Below are positions 54,698 to 64,000 of a DNA stretch of 64,000 nucleotides, piece by piece. Origin of the DNA: a bacterium 210820-DFI.6.37 (GTDB lineage Bacteria; Bacillota; Clostridia; Peptostreptococcales; Anaerovoracaceae); contig JAJCKG010000010.1 of assembly GCA_020558355.1 (NCBI GenBank), forward strand, positions 1 to 64,000. Direction: 5' to 3'. A program made the translations under genes and the position numbers. The notes under the pieces were generated by a model. That model saw only the letters and a list, made by a program, of their open reading frames with translations. It ran no database searches and was not told the DNA's origin. Every line of letters begins with the position of its first letter. Position 1 is the stretch's first letter.

Positions 54698-56584
54698 ATG
54701 GCAAAGAAACAGTTTAAAGCAGAATCAAAGCGTTTACTTGATCTGATGATCAATTCCATTTACACCCATAAAGAGATTTTTCTAAGAGAGCTTATTTCCA
54801 ATGCCAGCGACGCGATTGATAAATTATATTATCAGAGCCTGACCGAAGGCAGCACAGGACTTTCCAGAGACGATTTTACGATTCGTATCGAGGCGGACAA
54901 GGACTCCCGGACTCTGAAAATCATTGACAACGGTATGGGAATGACAAAAGAAGAGCTGGAAAAGAACCTGGGAACCATAGCGAAGAGCGGATCCTTAGAC
55001 TTTAAAGCTGAAAATGAAAAAAAGGATGAGATCGATATCATTGGACAGTTCGGTGTCGGTTTTTATTCCGCTTTCATGGTGAGCGAAACCGTGAATGTAG
55101 TCAGCAAAGCGTACGGGCAGGAGCAGGCCTATGAATGGGAATCCTCCGGCGCTGACGGATATACCATCAAGGAGCGCGAAAAAGACGCGAACGGTACAGA
55201 AATCACTCTGACATTAAAAGCGGATACGGAAGACGAGAATTACAGTGAATACCTGGATACTTACAAAATCAAAAATCTGATCAAAAAATACTCCGACTAT
55301 ATCCGTTATCCGATCCAGATGATGGTAGAAAAGCAAAGGCTGAAAGAGGGCAGTGAAGATGAATATGAAGCTTATTCTGAACTGGAGACCCTTAACAGCA
55401 TGGTCCCTCTCTGGAAGAAGAATAAGAGCGAGCTGAAAGACGAAGATTACAACAATTTTTATAAAGAAAAATTCTATGACTTCGCGGATCCGGCTAAGGT
55501 GATCCACAGCAATGTGGAGGGTGTGGTAAGCTATACCTCTCTGCTGTTCATACCTGGACAGGCTCCGTACAATTATTATACAAAGGACTACGAAAAGGGG
55601 CTTCAGCTGTATTCCTCCGGCGTTCTGATCATGGACAAATGCGCCGATCTGCTTCCGGATTACTTCAGCTTTGTGAAGGGGCTTGTGGATTCTCAGGATC
55701 TGTCTTTGAATATTTCCAGAGAAATGCTGCAGCACGACCGTCAGCTGAAAGCCATTGCTCAGAGACTGGAAAAGAAAATCAAGAGCGAGCTGCTGTCCAT
55801 GCTCAATACGGATAGAGACAAGTATGTGGAATTCTTCAAGAACTTTGGCCTGCAGCTGAAATTCGGACTTTACGATCAGTTCGGCATCCATAAGGACGTG
55901 CTGAAGGATCTGGTTATGTTCTATTCTTCCAGTGAAAAAGGTCTGGTAACTCTGTCTGAATACGTTTCCAGAATGAAGCCGGAGCAAAAGTACATCTATT
56001 TTGCCAGCGGGGAAAGCACCGACAAGATCGACAAGCTCCCGCAGACCGAGCTGTTGAAAGATAAAGGCTATGAAATCCTGTACCTGACTGATGATGTGGA
56101 TGAATTCGCGCTGCAGATGCTTCGTGAATTTGATGAAAAGGAATTCAAATCCGTATCGGCGGACGATCTGGAAATCGAAGAAAGCCAGGAAGAGAAGGAA
56201 GCCGCTGAAAAACAGGCTGAGGAAAGCAAAGATATGCTGGAAGCCATGAAAGAGGCGCTGGGAGATAAGGTAACAGAAGTTCGCCTGTCTCAGAGGCTAA
56301 AGAGCCATCCGGTCTGCCTGTCAGCTAAGGGCGGTCTTTCCATTGAAATGGAAAAGGTACTCAACTCTATGCCGACCGATCAGAAAGTCCAGGCGGAACG
56401 GGTTCTGGAGATCAACGCGAAGCATCCGATCCTAAAAGCCCTTACGAAGACTTACGCTGAGGATAAGGACGCCATTGGAACCTATGCGAAGCTCCTTTAT
56501 GATCAGGCTATGCTCATTGAAGGAATGCCGATCGAAGATCCAGTCGCTTTTTCCAACGCAGTATGTGAATTGATGACGAAATAA
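54698..56584 (+). CDS. htpG: Molecular chaperone HtpG (Hsp90)
   Basis: A 628-residue Hsp90. The GHKL ATPase motifs are in order: [13 protein letters not shown] (catalytic Glu and Asn), [22 protein letters not shown]. The middle domain and the C-terminal dimerisation domain are complete. The N-terminal [30 protein letters not shown] is the standard start. Controlled by the CIRCE element just upstream; the SD is AAAGGAGAA. Confidence 0.97.
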   Translation: MAKKQFKAESKRLLDLMINSIYTHKEIFLRELISNASDAIDKLYYQSLTEGSTGLSRDDFTIRIEADKDSRTLKIIDNGMGMTKEELEKNLGTIAKSGSLDFKAENEKKDEIDIIGQFGVGFYSAFMVSETVNVVSKAYGQEQAYEWESSGADGYTIKEREKDANGTEITLTLKADTEDENYSEYLDTYKIKNLIKKYSDYIRYPIQMMVEKQRLKEGSEDEYEAYSELETLNSMVPLWKKNKSELKDEDYNNFYKEKFYDFADPAKVIHSNVEGVVSYTSLLFIPGQAPYNYYTKDYEKGLQLYSSGVLIMDKCADLLPDYFSFVKGLVDSQDLSLNISREMLQHDRQLKAIAQRLEKKIKSELLSMLNTDRDKYVEFFKNFGLQLKFGLYDQFGIHKDVLKDLVMFYSSSEKGLVTLSEYVSRMKPEQKYIYFASGESTDKIDKLPQTELLKDKGYEILYLTDDVDEFALQMLREFDEKEFKSVSADDLEIEESQEEKEAAEKQAEESKDMLEAMKEALGDKVTEVRLSQRLKSHPVCLSAKGGLSIEMEKVLNSMPTDQKVQAERVLEINAKHPILKALTKTYAEDKDAIGTYAKLLYDQAMLIEGMPIEDPVAFSNAVCELMTK

Positions 56585-56611
56585 AGCCTGAAAAGATAAA
56601 ATAAAGAAATC

Positions 56612-56651
56612 GGCGTCCCGACACGCGCGTCTCCAAAGGGGACGCCTTTTT
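56612..56651 (+). terminator. Intrinsic terminator of htpG
   Basis: GGCGTCCC pairs with GGGACGCC around a GC-rich loop and is followed by TTTTTC. Confidence 0.85.
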
Positions 56652-56712
56652 CTTTTGTCAAACCGGAGCGGGATTTTGGCGGAATGTCTTAAAAGTTAAG
56701 GCGTGTAAATGA

Positions 56713-56741
56713 TTGTAATTGAAGGGGAGATTGTTTATAAT
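56713..56741 (+). promoter_or_regulatory. Promoter of surface protease gene
   Basis: TTGTAA, 17-bp spacer, TATAAT, 36 bp before the start. Confidence 0.65.
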
Positions 56742-56777
56742 AAAATAGATTGCAGCAAAAGAAGCGGAGGCGAAATG

Positions 56778-58808
56778 ATGAAAAAAAGGATACTTATTTA
56801 TATAACGTGTATAACCATGCTGGCGGCCTTTTGGGGAACAGCGTCTATATACGCGGCAGAGGGGGAAAATATAAAGCTCGACTCGATAGAAAAGACGGGA
56901 GAAGTGGTAACAGAGGATGATGGGAAGATCCGCTATGAAGTAGAGGATCAATCTCTATTCGCTCCACCTGTTTCCTTGACGGAAAAGAAAAGAGCGGCTT
57001 CTTCACTTCCGTCATCCTATTCCTTAAAGGACGCGTTGCCGGAAGTGAGAGAGCAGCTTTCAAATAACAATTGCTGGGCTTACGGAGCGCTGGCGTCTTT
57101 GGAATCGGGACTGATCAAAACAGGACGGGCAGCCAGAACCATCGACCTTTCAGAAAACCACCTGACCTGGTTTACCTATAACGGCGCCAATACCGGGACG
57201 AAAAGCACTTACGCCGGAAAGGACTCTTTCACATCCGGCGATCCATATAACGAAGGCGGAAACCGCTGGTTTTCAACAGCCACCTTGGCAAGATGGTATG
57301 GCGCGGTAAATCAGAGCAGGACGGGCTCTTCCGCGGCGCTTGCTTCCAGTCTTCGGACCGTGTCGGATTATCGGCTGAAAAACGCTTATTTTCTTCCGGA
57401 TCCGCAGACAGAAACCGGCAGGACTGTAATAAAACAGTATCTTATGACCAAGGGAGCGGTAGACGTAAGCTATTATGACAATCTTTCCAATTATAGCAAG
57501 GCGGAGGGAAAGAGCTGCTATTATGGAAGCGCAAAGATAACCGCCGATCACGAAGTTGCCATTGTGGGCTGGGATGATACTGTGACCTGTCAGGGCTGGC
57601 CAAATGCCGGAGCCTGGCTGGTGAGAAACAGCTGGGGCTCAGAGGTGTTGGACGCGGGCTATTTTTACCTGTCGTATTACGACAAAAGCATCTGCGACCC
57701 GACTTTCTTTGAAGCTGAATCCAAAGCCAGGGAATACGCTTCTGTTTATCAATATGACGGAGTGGGACATGGAGATGCGGAGTTTAGTTCTTCCAGTAAA
57801 ATCTCCGGCGCCAATCGTTTTGTAGCGAGAAAGGACGCTTTGATCAAGGCGGTAGGGACTTATACCTTGGCGGCAAATTCCACGGTAACCGTATCCATTT
57901 ATGTCAGCCCGTCTGCGGCGAAGCCAACCAGCGGGGTAAAGGCTTACAGCAAATCATTTTCTGTTCCGTACGCGGGATATCACACCCTGGAGCTTGGAAC
58001 TAGCGTTGGAGTGCCGAAGGGATACGCCTTTTCTGTTATTATGACCTCCTGCTATGGAAGCGGCAGCAGCAAGCGTTATATGCTTCCGGTAGAAGTCGAG
58101 AGTCTGAGCGGCGGTGTGGCTTCCATCGATTACAGTAAGAATCAGAGCTATATTCTCAGCGGTTCCAAATGGTATGATGTGACTCAGATGGCGCCTCTCA
58201 GCGCGGGAGGCTGGTATGACATGGGAAACGCTCTGGTAAAGGCCTACGCCGCAAACGGTGGAAGCGCCTCTCAGGCTGTTTCTGTAACAAAATCCAAGTA
58301 TACAAAGACTTATGGAAATAAAGCCTTTAGTCTGGGCGCAAAGAGGACAAAAGGCACCGGAAAGCTGTATTACAAAACCAGCAGCAGTAGTGTAGCCACA
58401 GTAAGCTCCTCTGGAAAAGTAACCATAAAAGGTCCGGGAAAAGCTTCTATTACGGTGGCGGCCGCGCCAACGACCGCCTGCAAATCCGCGTCAAAGACAA
58501 TTTCACTGACTGTAAAACCAAAGAAGAGTGCGATCAGCTCTGTAAAATCTTCCAAATCGAAAACGCTTACGGTAAAGTGGAAGAAGGACGCGAAAGCTAC
58601 CGGTTATCAGGTGGTGATCGCAAAGAACAAATCCTTTAAATCAGGAAAGAAGAGCGCCACAATCCGCAAAAACGCGACAACCTCTAAGACCTTCAAAAAG
58701 CTTTCCTCCGGGAAAACCTATTACGCCAAGGTGAGAGCTTATAAAACAGTGAGCGGAAAGAAGCTTTACGGAGCGTACAGCAAGGTTAAGAAATGCAGGA
58801 CAAAATAA
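56778..58808 (+). CDS. Secreted C1-family cysteine protease with Ig-like and Fn3 domains
   Basis: A 676-residue exported protein. The signal peptide spans about 1-26 (KKRILIYITCITMLAAFWGTAS, cleavage after YAA). The papain-type domain has the nucleophile in NNNCWAYGA (C99), His in DHEVAIVGW and Asn in VRNSWG. A lectin-like beta domain follows (about 325-495), then a Big_2 Ig-like repeat (SVATVSSSGKVTIKGPGKAS) and an Fn3-like basic tail. There is no LPXTG motif, so attachment may be by charge or it is released. ATG 56775 is equally possible as start; 56778 has the better SD spacing. Confidence 0.88.
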   Translation: MKKRILIYITCITMLAAFWGTASIYAAEGENIKLDSIEKTGEVVTEDDGKIRYEVEDQSLFAPPVSLTEKKRAASSLPSSYSLKDALPEVREQLSNNNCWAYGALASLESGLIKTGRAARTIDLSENHLTWFTYNGANTGTKSTYAGKDSFTSGDPYNEGGNRWFSTATLARWYGAVNQSRTGSSAALASSLRTVSDYRLKNAYFLPDPQTETGRTVIKQYLMTKGAVDVSYYDNLSNYSKAEGKSCYYGSAKITADHEVAIVGWDDTVTCQGWPNAGAWLVRNSWGSEVLDAGYFYLSYYDKSICDPTFFEAESKAREYASVYQYDGVGHGDAEFSSSSKISGANRFVARKDALIKAVGTYTLAANSTVTVSIYVSPSAAKPTSGVKAYSKSFSVPYAGYHTLELGTSVGVPKGYAFSVIMTSCYGSGSSKRYMLPVEVESLSGGVASIDYSKNQSYILSGSKWYDVTQMAPLSAGGWYDMGNALVKAYAANGGSASQAVSVTKSKYTKTYGNKAFSLGAKRTKGTGKLYYKTSSSSVATVSSSGKVTIKGPGKASITVAAAPTTACKSASKTISLTVKPKKSAISSVKSSKSKTLTVKWKKDAKATGYQVVIAKNKSFKSGKKSATIRKNATTSKTFKKLSSGKTYYAKVRAYKTVSGKKLYGAYSKVKKCRTK

Positions 58809-58828
58809 AAAGGGGAGAAGCTAAGGAT

Positions 58829-61492
58829 ATGGAAAAAACCATCGTTATCATTGACGGAAACAGTTTAATCAATCGGGCTTATTACGCTATGCAGCGGCCT
58901 ATGATTACAAAAGAAGGTATTTACACGCAGGGGATCTATGGCTTCCTCAATATGCTGAACAAAATCGAAAAGGATTATGAGCCGGGCTATATTACAGTTG
59001 CCTTCGACTTGAAGGCGCCTACGTTCCGCCATCTGGAATATAAAGAGTATAAAGCGGGACGGAAGAAGATGCCGCCGGAGCTTGCCATGCAGATGCCCCT
59101 TTTAAAGGATGTACTGACCGCTCTGAATATTAAAATTCTGGAAATGGAAGGCTTTGAAGCGGATGACATTATTGGAACTGTCGCGAGAGAAGCGGAAGAA
59201 CAGGGACTGGAGCCTCTGATCATTACAGGAGATAAGGACGAGCTGCAGCTTGCCACAGAAAAGACAAAGGTGGTTATTACAAAGCGGGGCACGACACAGT
59301 TTGAAATTTACGATCATCAGGCTATGGTGGACAAATACGGATTCACCCCAGCGCAGTTTATTGATTTTAAAGGGCTGATGGGAGATCCGTCCGATAATAT
59401 CCCGGGCCTTCCGGGTGTGGGTGAAAAGACAGCCCAGAAGCTGATTTTAGAATACGGAAGTGTGGAAAATCTAATCGCGAACACAGAGAAGATCACCAGA
59501 AAGAAGCTTCGCGAAACCATTGAAGAAAACGTACAGCTTGCTGTTATGAGCAAGCGGCTCGCCACCATCAATACACAGGTTCCCATTGAAATCAATTTCG
59601 ATCAATTCCTTCTGGAAGACCCGGATTATGACAAGCTGATTGAAATCTATACAAAGCTGGAATTTAACAGCTTTTTGAAAAAGCTGGATCAGAACGCGGT
59701 AAAGCAAATGGGGGCAGAAGCCTCTCTCAATTTAGAGGCCATTGAAGTATCTATACTGTCCTCGGCAGAAGAGGTGGAGAAGCTTCAGCTTTGCCAGCCG
59801 ATCACGATAAAGGCGCTGGGGGATCATAATCATAAGGCAAAACCGAAAATTTACGGTATTGGGATTCTGTTAACTGAAAGCGCTTACTGCTATTTGAACT
59901 GTGAGAAGGAGGGCGTCCTGGAAGCCTTTATTTCTCTTTTGAACTGGGAAAAGCCAGTGCTGCGGGGGCATGATCTGAAGGATGATTACTATATGCTGTT
60001 TCATTACGGGATGGCGGCCTGCGTTTCCGGATTCGATACGGCAGTCGGGCAGTATGTGCTGGATTCAGGGCGCAGCAACTATGAGCTGAAGACTTTGGCT
60101 TATGAATATTTTCATGAAAGCCTGGAAAGCGAAAAGGAATTTTTTGAGGCCACCGGTCAGGAGGATCTTTTTAGCGATCGGGCGGCGTCGTACAGTCAAT
60201 ATTGTCTTAAATGGTGCGCCGCTGCCGCAAGCCTGATTCCTGTAATGGAGGAGAAGATCAAAGCGGCGGATTTAGAAAAAGTTTTTTACGACGTAGAGCT
60301 TCCTCTTATTGAAGTGATGGCTTCGATGGAGTACGAAGGTGTCCGCGCGGACCGGAATGAGCTTGCTCGTTTGGGAGAGATCATTACCGGACAGGTGGAA
60401 ATCATCACCCAGCGGATTTACCAACTGGCGGGAGAGGAGTTTAATATTAATTCGCCCGCTCAGCTGGGGCCGATCCTCTTTGAAAAGCTGGGGCTTACAG
60501 CCGGAAAGAAAACAAAGAGAGGTTATTCTACCAGCGCGGAAACATTGGAACGGATCATAGAGGAACACGAAATCGTGCCATTGATTTTAGAGTACCGGAC
60601 GTTGACAAAGCTGAACAGCACTTATATTGAAGGGCTTCTGCCTCTTATCGATAACGGGGGAAAGATTCATGCGCATTTCAATCAAACGGTAACTGCCACC
60701 GGACGGATCAGCTGTACAGAGCCAAACCTGCAGAACATCCCGATCCGGCAGGCCTTCGGAAGACAGCTTAGAAAAGCCTTTGTGCCTTCTGATGCGGAGC
60801 ATACGCTGGTGGGAGCGGACTACTCGCAGATTGAGCTGCGGGTCCTTGCGCATATGGCGCGGGATCCAGTCCTGATTGAGGCCTTTAATAATGGGGAGGA
60901 TATTCACAGAACAACAGCGGCAAATGTGCTGGGAGTGCCGCGGGAAGAGATCACCATCGAAGAGCGGAGCCGGGCAAAAGCGGTCAACTTCGGAGTAATT
61001 TACGGCATGAGCGCTTTTGGTCTTTCTACAGAACTGCATATCACAAGAAAGGACGCGGATGAATATATCAAAGCTTATTTTGAAAAACACGCGGCGGTAA
61101 AAGCCTTTATGGATGAGCAGGTCCGTCTGTGCCGGGAGCATGGATATGTTTCCACGATTCTGGGAAGAAAGCGGTATATCAATGAAATCTCCGCTTCTAA
61201 CTATATGGCGAGGCAGGTAGGCGAACGGCTTGCTATGAACAGCCCTATTCAGGGAAGCGCCGCGGATATTATTAAAATCGCCATGATAAAGGTGTATGGA
61301 GCGCTTCGGAAAGCCGGTCTCAAGTCAAAGCTGATCCTGCAGGTCCACGACGAGCTGATTATCGATACCCGCAAAGAGGAACAGGAGGCTGTTGAGAAGC
61401 TGCTGGTAGAAAATATGGAAAGCGCTGTGGAGCTGAAAGCCCGCCTGACGGCGGATTTGAATCAGGGCGACAGCTGGTACGATTTAAAGTAG
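58829..61492 (+). CDS. polA: DNA polymerase I
   Basis: An 887-residue protein. The 5'-3' exonuclease (1-290) starts IVIIDGNSLINRAYYAM with the acidic metal residues and GDPSDNIPG. The middle domain (about 300-480) has lost most 3'-5' exonuclease residues, as in Bacillus. The polymerase domain includes DYSQIELRVLAHMA (motif A), RSRAKAVNFGVIYGMS (motif B) and LQVHDELI (motif C). The 5' end of its longer frame overlaps the protease gene. It is followed by coaE, a common Firmicutes order. Confidence 0.97.
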   Translation: MEKTIVIIDGNSLINRAYYAMQRPMITKEGIYTQGIYGFLNMLNKIEKDYEPGYITVAFDLKAPTFRHLEYKEYKAGRKKMPPELAMQMPLLKDVLTALNIKILEMEGFEADDIIGTVAREAEEQGLEPLIITGDKDELQLATEKTKVVITKRGTTQFEIYDHQAMVDKYGFTPAQFIDFKGLMGDPSDNIPGLPGVGEKTAQKLILEYGSVENLIANTEKITRKKLRETIEENVQLAVMSKRLATINTQVPIEINFDQFLLEDPDYDKLIEIYTKLEFNSFLKKLDQNAVKQMGAEASLNLEAIEVSILSSAEEVEKLQLCQPITIKALGDHNHKAKPKIYGIGILLTESAYCYLNCEKEGVLEAFISLLNWEKPVLRGHDLKDDYYMLFHYGMAACVSGFDTAVGQYVLDSGRSNYELKTLAYEYFHESLESEKEFFEATGQEDLFSDRAASYSQYCLKWCAAAASLIPVMEEKIKAADLEKVFYDVELPLIEVMASMEYEGVRADRNELARLGEIITGQVEIITQRIYQLAGEEFNINSPAQLGPILFEKLGLTAGKKTKRGYSTSAETLERIIEEHEIVPLILEYRTLTKLNSTYIEGLLPLIDNGGKIHAHFNQTVTATGRISCTEPNLQNIPIRQAFGRQLRKAFVPSDAEHTLVGADYSQIELRVLAHMARDPVLIEAFNNGEDIHRTTAANVLGVPREEITIEERSRAKAVNFGVIYGMSAFGLSTELHITRKDADEYIKAYFEKHAAVKAFMDEQVRLCREHGYVSTILGRKRYINEISASNYMARQVGERLAMNSPIQGSAADIIKIAMIKVYGALRKAGLKSKLILQVHDELIIDTRKEEQEAVEKLLVENMESAVELKARLTADLNQGDSWYDLK

Positions 61493-61501
61493 GAGAAAGG
61501 T

Positions 61502-62107
61502 ATGAATGTAATTGGACTGACTGGGGGAATCGGCACAGGAAAATCTACCGTCTCTCAATATTTAAGGGACTGGGGATTTGCTGTCATTGACGCGGATAAG
61601 ATCGCCCGGGAAATTACAGAGCCGGGAAGACCGCTTCTGGCGGAGCTTGAGAAAGCTTTTGGGAATGAAATTATAAGAGAGGACGGCTCTCTGGACAGGA
61701 AGGGTCTTGCCGCTATTGTCTTTTCAGACGCGGAAAAACGCCGGGTTCTGGATCAGCTCACTCATGGCAGGATCCTGGAGGAAATACAGCGCGGAGTTGT
61801 TTTATGTAAGGAACAGGCAAGCGCCAAAGGGATCATCATTGACGCTCCCCTTTTGTTTGAAACCGGTCTTGACCGGCAGTGCGATCAGGTATGGCTGGTG
61901 ACAGCGGACCAGGATCTGCGGGTTCAGCGGGTCTGTGTCAGAGACGGGTCTTCCCCGCAGGAGGTACGGGACCGGATACGAAGCCAAATGCCTGATGAGG
62001 AAAAAAGAAAACGGGCAGACCGCGTTCTGGATAACTCCGGAAGCCTTAAGCAGCTGGAAGTGCGGCTGCGGCAGATCTTGCTGGAACAAGGATTTTTGCG
62101 GCAGTAA
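61502..62107 (+). CDS. coaE: Dephospho-CoA kinase
   Basis: A 201-residue P-loop kinase doing the last step of CoA synthesis. GLTGGIGTGKSTVSQYL is the ATP loop, DADKIARE the substrate segment, and DAPLLFETGLD the family motif. The SD AGGAGAAAGG overlaps the polA stop. It complements panG-panB-panC in this window. Confidence 0.96.
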   Translation: MNVIGLTGGIGTGKSTVSQYLRDWGFAVIDADKIAREITEPGRPLLAELEKAFGNEIIREDGSLDRKGLAAIVFSDAEKRRVLDQLTHGRILEEIQRGVVLCKEQASAKGIIIDAPLLFETGLDRQCDQVWLVTADQDLRVQRVCVRDGSSPQEVRDRIRSQMPDEEKRKRADRVLDNSGSLKQLEVRLRQILLEQGFLRQ

Positions 62108-62134
62108 GGGAAAGAAAACAAGGAGAATCAAAAT

Positions 62135-62821
62135 ATGATCGGAACTATTGTAAATACTTGCACGATCCTGGCAGGCAGCATTATCGGAAGTGTTATAAAG
62201 AAAGGGATCAAGCAGCAGTATCAGGACGCGCTCCTCAACGCGATGGGCCTCGCGGCAGTTGCTTTAGGCATCAATACTCTGGTGCAGAATATGCCCAACA
62301 GCAAGTTTCCGGTGCTGTTTATCCTGAGCCTGGCAGCGGGAAGCCTTTTTGGCTATATCGTTGATCTGGACAAGCGGTTTCAAAATCTGACAGACCGGTT
62401 TGCCAGCTCCGGTTCGAATCTGGCCCAGGGGCTATCTACCGGAATTATGCTGTTTTGTATTGGAACCCTGTCGATTCTGGGTCCCATTGAAAGCGCGCTG
62501 CATAATAACCATACTTTTTTATTTACCAACGCTACCCTGGATTTTGTTACATCGATGGTGCTGGCGTCTACATATGGAATCGGCATTGCAATCGCGGCGG
62601 GGGTGCTGTTTTTGTGGCAGGGCGGTATTTATCTTCTGGCTACCTGTGTCGCCTCGTCTCTGTCGGCCGACCTGCTTACAGAGGTTTCTATTATCGGAGG
62701 CGTTCTGATTTTCAGCTCCGGTCTTGGTATCCTGAAGATAAAGGAGCTGAAGGCTCTGAATATGCTGCCTTCTCTCTTTGTGCCGGTGATCTGGTTCGGG
62801 TTTAAGGCGCTGTTTCTGTAG
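62135..62821 (+). CDS. DUF554 membrane protein
   Basis: A 228-residue protein with about seven spans. IGTIVNTCTILAGSIIG and the middle GTLSILGPIES with a long conserved GxxxG-rich segment are typical of DUF554 (YdfK/YqgA). These are putative transporters with no settled function. It lies 27 bp after coaE. Confidence 0.9.
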   Translation: MIGTIVNTCTILAGSIIGSVIKKGIKQQYQDALLNAMGLAAVALGINTLVQNMPNSKFPVLFILSLAAGSLFGYIVDLDKRFQNLTDRFASSGSNLAQGLSTGIMLFCIGTLSILGPIESALHNNHTFLFTNATLDFVTSMVLASTYGIGIAIAAGVLFLWQGGIYLLATCVASSLSADLLTEVSIIGGVLIFSSGLGILKIKELKALNMLPSLFVPVIWFGFKALFL

Positions 62822-62862
62822 GTAAGGGCCGAAGCCGCAGCGAAAAAATTTTAAATTTTCAA

Positions 62863-62891
62863 TTGACAAACCCAGCGTTTTCCGTTATTAT
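62863..62891 (+). promoter_or_regulatory. Promoter of tRNA-Leu
   Basis: TTGACA, 17-bp spacer, TATTAT, 26 bp before the mature 5' end. Confidence 0.8.
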
Positions 62892-62917
62892 TATTCAAGT
62901 GAGCACAAAGTAAATAT

Positions 62918-63000
62918 GCGGCTGTGGCGGAATAGGCAGACGCGCACGGTTGAGGGCCGTGTGGGCGACCGTATGGGTTCAAGTCCCATCAGCCGCACCA
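62918..63000 (+). tRNA. tRNA-Leu (GAG)
   Basis: Acceptor arms GCGGCTG and CAGCCGC, anticodon stem CACGG/CCGTG with loop TTGAGGG (anticodon GAG), a long class II variable arm, T arm GGGTTCAAGTCCC, and encoded CCA at 62998-63000. Confidence 0.96.
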
Positions 63001-63004
63001 ATGG

Positions 63005-63034
63005 AACGTTGAAATTTCAACGTTCTTTTCTTTT
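63005..63034 (+). terminator. Terminator after tRNA-Leu
   Basis: AACGTTGAAATTTCAACGTT is a perfect 20-bp palindrome followed by CTTTTCTTTT. Confidence 0.85.
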
Positions 63035-63101
63035 GCCTTTGAAAATGAGAAAAAAAATCATATAAAAGGCAAAGCCAAGACCCGCTGTTTATAGAAACAG
63101 A

Positions 63102-63157
63102 TTGACAATTGACACAGTGTCAAGTACAATGAATACGTTGTACTGACACTGTGTCAA
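63102..63157 (+). promoter_or_regulatory. Promoter with nested palindromic operators for the TetR gene
   Basis: TTGACA (63102-63107), 17-bp spacer and TACAAT (63125-63130). TTGACACAGTGTCAA (63109-63123) is a perfect palindrome in the spacer. TGACACTGTGTCA (63144-63156) is a second, and the two flanks form a larger inverted repeat. Autorepression by the adjacent TetR protein is likely. Confidence 0.82.
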
Positions 63158-63180
63158 TTTTTGTGCGCAAGGAGCGAAAC

Positions 63181-63774
63181 ATGCCAAATGAAGCGTTTTT
63201 TCATCTTGAAGAACAGAAAAAACAGATTTTGCTGAAATCAGCTATTTCTGAATTTTCAAGTCTGCCCTATGAAAAAGTATCCATTTTTAAAATTGCTCAA
63301 AACGCGGGGATTTCCAGAACCAGCTTTTATTATTATTTTAAGGGGAAGGAAGATATCTACCAATATCTGCTGAAACAGATCCGGGATTCTTTTATTAAAG
63401 AGCTGGAAAAGGAATCAAAAAAATATGATATCTTTGCTTTCGGCAGAAAGATTTTCTTCTTTATCGCTTCACTGAAAGGGACAGAAAGCGACGCCTTTTT
63501 CCGTCAGGTGATTTCTGATATGAAGCCGGAAGACACATGGACCTTTTTTGAACGGTTAGAGACTTGCGCGGGCGAAAAGCATTTTGAATATCTGAGGGGT
63601 CTGGACGGGCTTAAAGTGGATTCCACCCGGGAGCTGATGGGACTCGCGTTTCTCATCGCGTCCTGTACCATATTTTCACTGAAAAGCTATCTGACGGATA
63701 AAATGAGCCTTGAAGAAGCTGCTCGCGACCTGGATAAAATGTACGACATGATAAAATACGGCGCTGTAAAATAA
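63181..63774 (+). CDS. TetR/AcrR family transcriptional regulator
   Basis: A 197-residue repressor. The N-terminal helix-turn-helix is VSIFKIAQNAGISRTSFYYYFKGKEDIY (about 33-60); the all-helical remainder is the ligand domain. Start ATG 63181 follows AAGGAG; the longer frame would begin within the operator. It sits 25 bp before an RND pump gene, which it probably controls together with itself. Confidence 0.93.
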   Translation: MPNEAFFHLEEQKKQILLKSAISEFSSLPYEKVSIFKIAQNAGISRTSFYYYFKGKEDIYQYLLKQIRDSFIKELEKESKKYDIFAFGRKIFFFIASLKGTESDAFFRQVISDMKPEDTWTFFERLETCAGEKHFEYLRGLDGLKVDSTRELMGLAFLIASCTIFSLKSYLTDKMSLEEAARDLDKMYDMIKYGAVK

Positions 63775-63799
63775 AGCAAAAGGGATCAGGAGGAGATAT

Positions 63800-64000
63800 A
63801 TGTTAGCAAAATTCAGCGTAAAAAAACCTTTTACTATACTGGTAGCGGTTATATTGATCCTTGTATTTGGGATCGTGTCCTTTACGAAAATGACACCGGA
63901 TCTGTTTCCAAGCATCAATATGCCTTACGCCATTGTTATGACCACTTACCCGGGAGCCAGTCCGGAGGAAGTAGAAAACGATATTACAGATCCGCTGGAA
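63800..64000 (+). CDS. RND/AcrB-type efflux transporter, 5' part
   Basis: Runs off the window after 67 codons. It starts at ATG 63800 behind CAGGAGGAG. The first span KKPFTILVAVILILVFGIVSF and then TPDLFPSINMPYAIVMTTYPGASPEEVEN are the hallmark N terminus of AcrB/MMPL-type pumps, in the form seen in Firmicutes. Adjacent TetR control suggests an inducible pump. Confidence 0.9.
   Translation, partial: MLAKFSVKKPFTILVAVILILVFGIVSFTKMTPDLFPSINMPYAIVMTTYPGASPEEVENDITDPLE

Overview
This window reads as chromosomal DNA from a spore-forming, strictly anaerobic member of the Clostridia. The evidence is the Firmicutes dnaG-rpoD-trmK-nif3 block, a perfect CIRCE element, the clostridial SCIFF ribosomal peptide with its maturase, a cysteine-rich protein behind a mother-cell-sigma type promoter, a Firmicutes 6S RNA and an oxygen-sensitive 2-hydroxyacyl-CoA dehydratase-type activase. 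Shine-Dalgarno sites are strong, and GTG or TTG starts are frequent. A gut Anaerovoracaceae or Lachnospiraceae relative is possible, but that is a guess from style. I see no prophage, insertion sequence or CRISPR array.

Layout. 0-6.5 kb: a 92-bp tandem repeat carrying a promoter, murI, a zeta-like toxin pair, and an ECF sigma factor with an ABC-2 exporter. 6.5-19 kb: the most interesting region, a single-strand operon of about 12 kb that joins nitrogenase-like genes (H, X, B, D, K, X) to sulfur amino-acid genes (YezD, MccB, MccA, an SsuABC/TauABC-type importer, a MetY-type sulfhydrylase). It is preceded by a Met/Cys-rich leader peptide and two intrinsic terminators. 19-24 kb: two fused ATPase-permease exporters. 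24-32 kb: rarD, a metallo-hydrolase, a PHP protein, recQ, the SCIFF pair and a cysteine-rich protein. 32-45 kb: an M16 peptidase, dut, a split and unusual catalase-like pair, phosphate transport, dgt, dnaG, rpoD, trmK, nif3, rnpB, small membrane proteins and a MATE exporter. 45-64 kb: a 1422-residue activase, yebC, 6S RNA, a formate/nitrite channel, panG-panB-panC, htpG, a surface cysteine protease, polA, coaE, a DUF554 protein, tRNA-Leu, and a TetR regulator beside the start of an RND pump.

How the main system probably works (inference). The importer brings in an organosulfur compound. The NifH-like reductase and the NifDK-like enzyme, with a cluster made by the NifB-like protein, reductively break a C-S bond to release a thiol or sulfide. 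The MetY-type enzyme fixes that on O-acetylhomoserine, and MccA/MccB move sulfur on from homocysteine to cysteine. This parallels the methylthio-alkane reductase (Mar) system known from Rhodospirillum rubrum, but here it is a Gram-positive cluster with its own importer, reverse transsulfuration genes and candidate Met/Cys-sensing attenuator. Nitrogen fixation is unlikely because nifE, nifN and nifV are absent and sulfur genes fill the operon.
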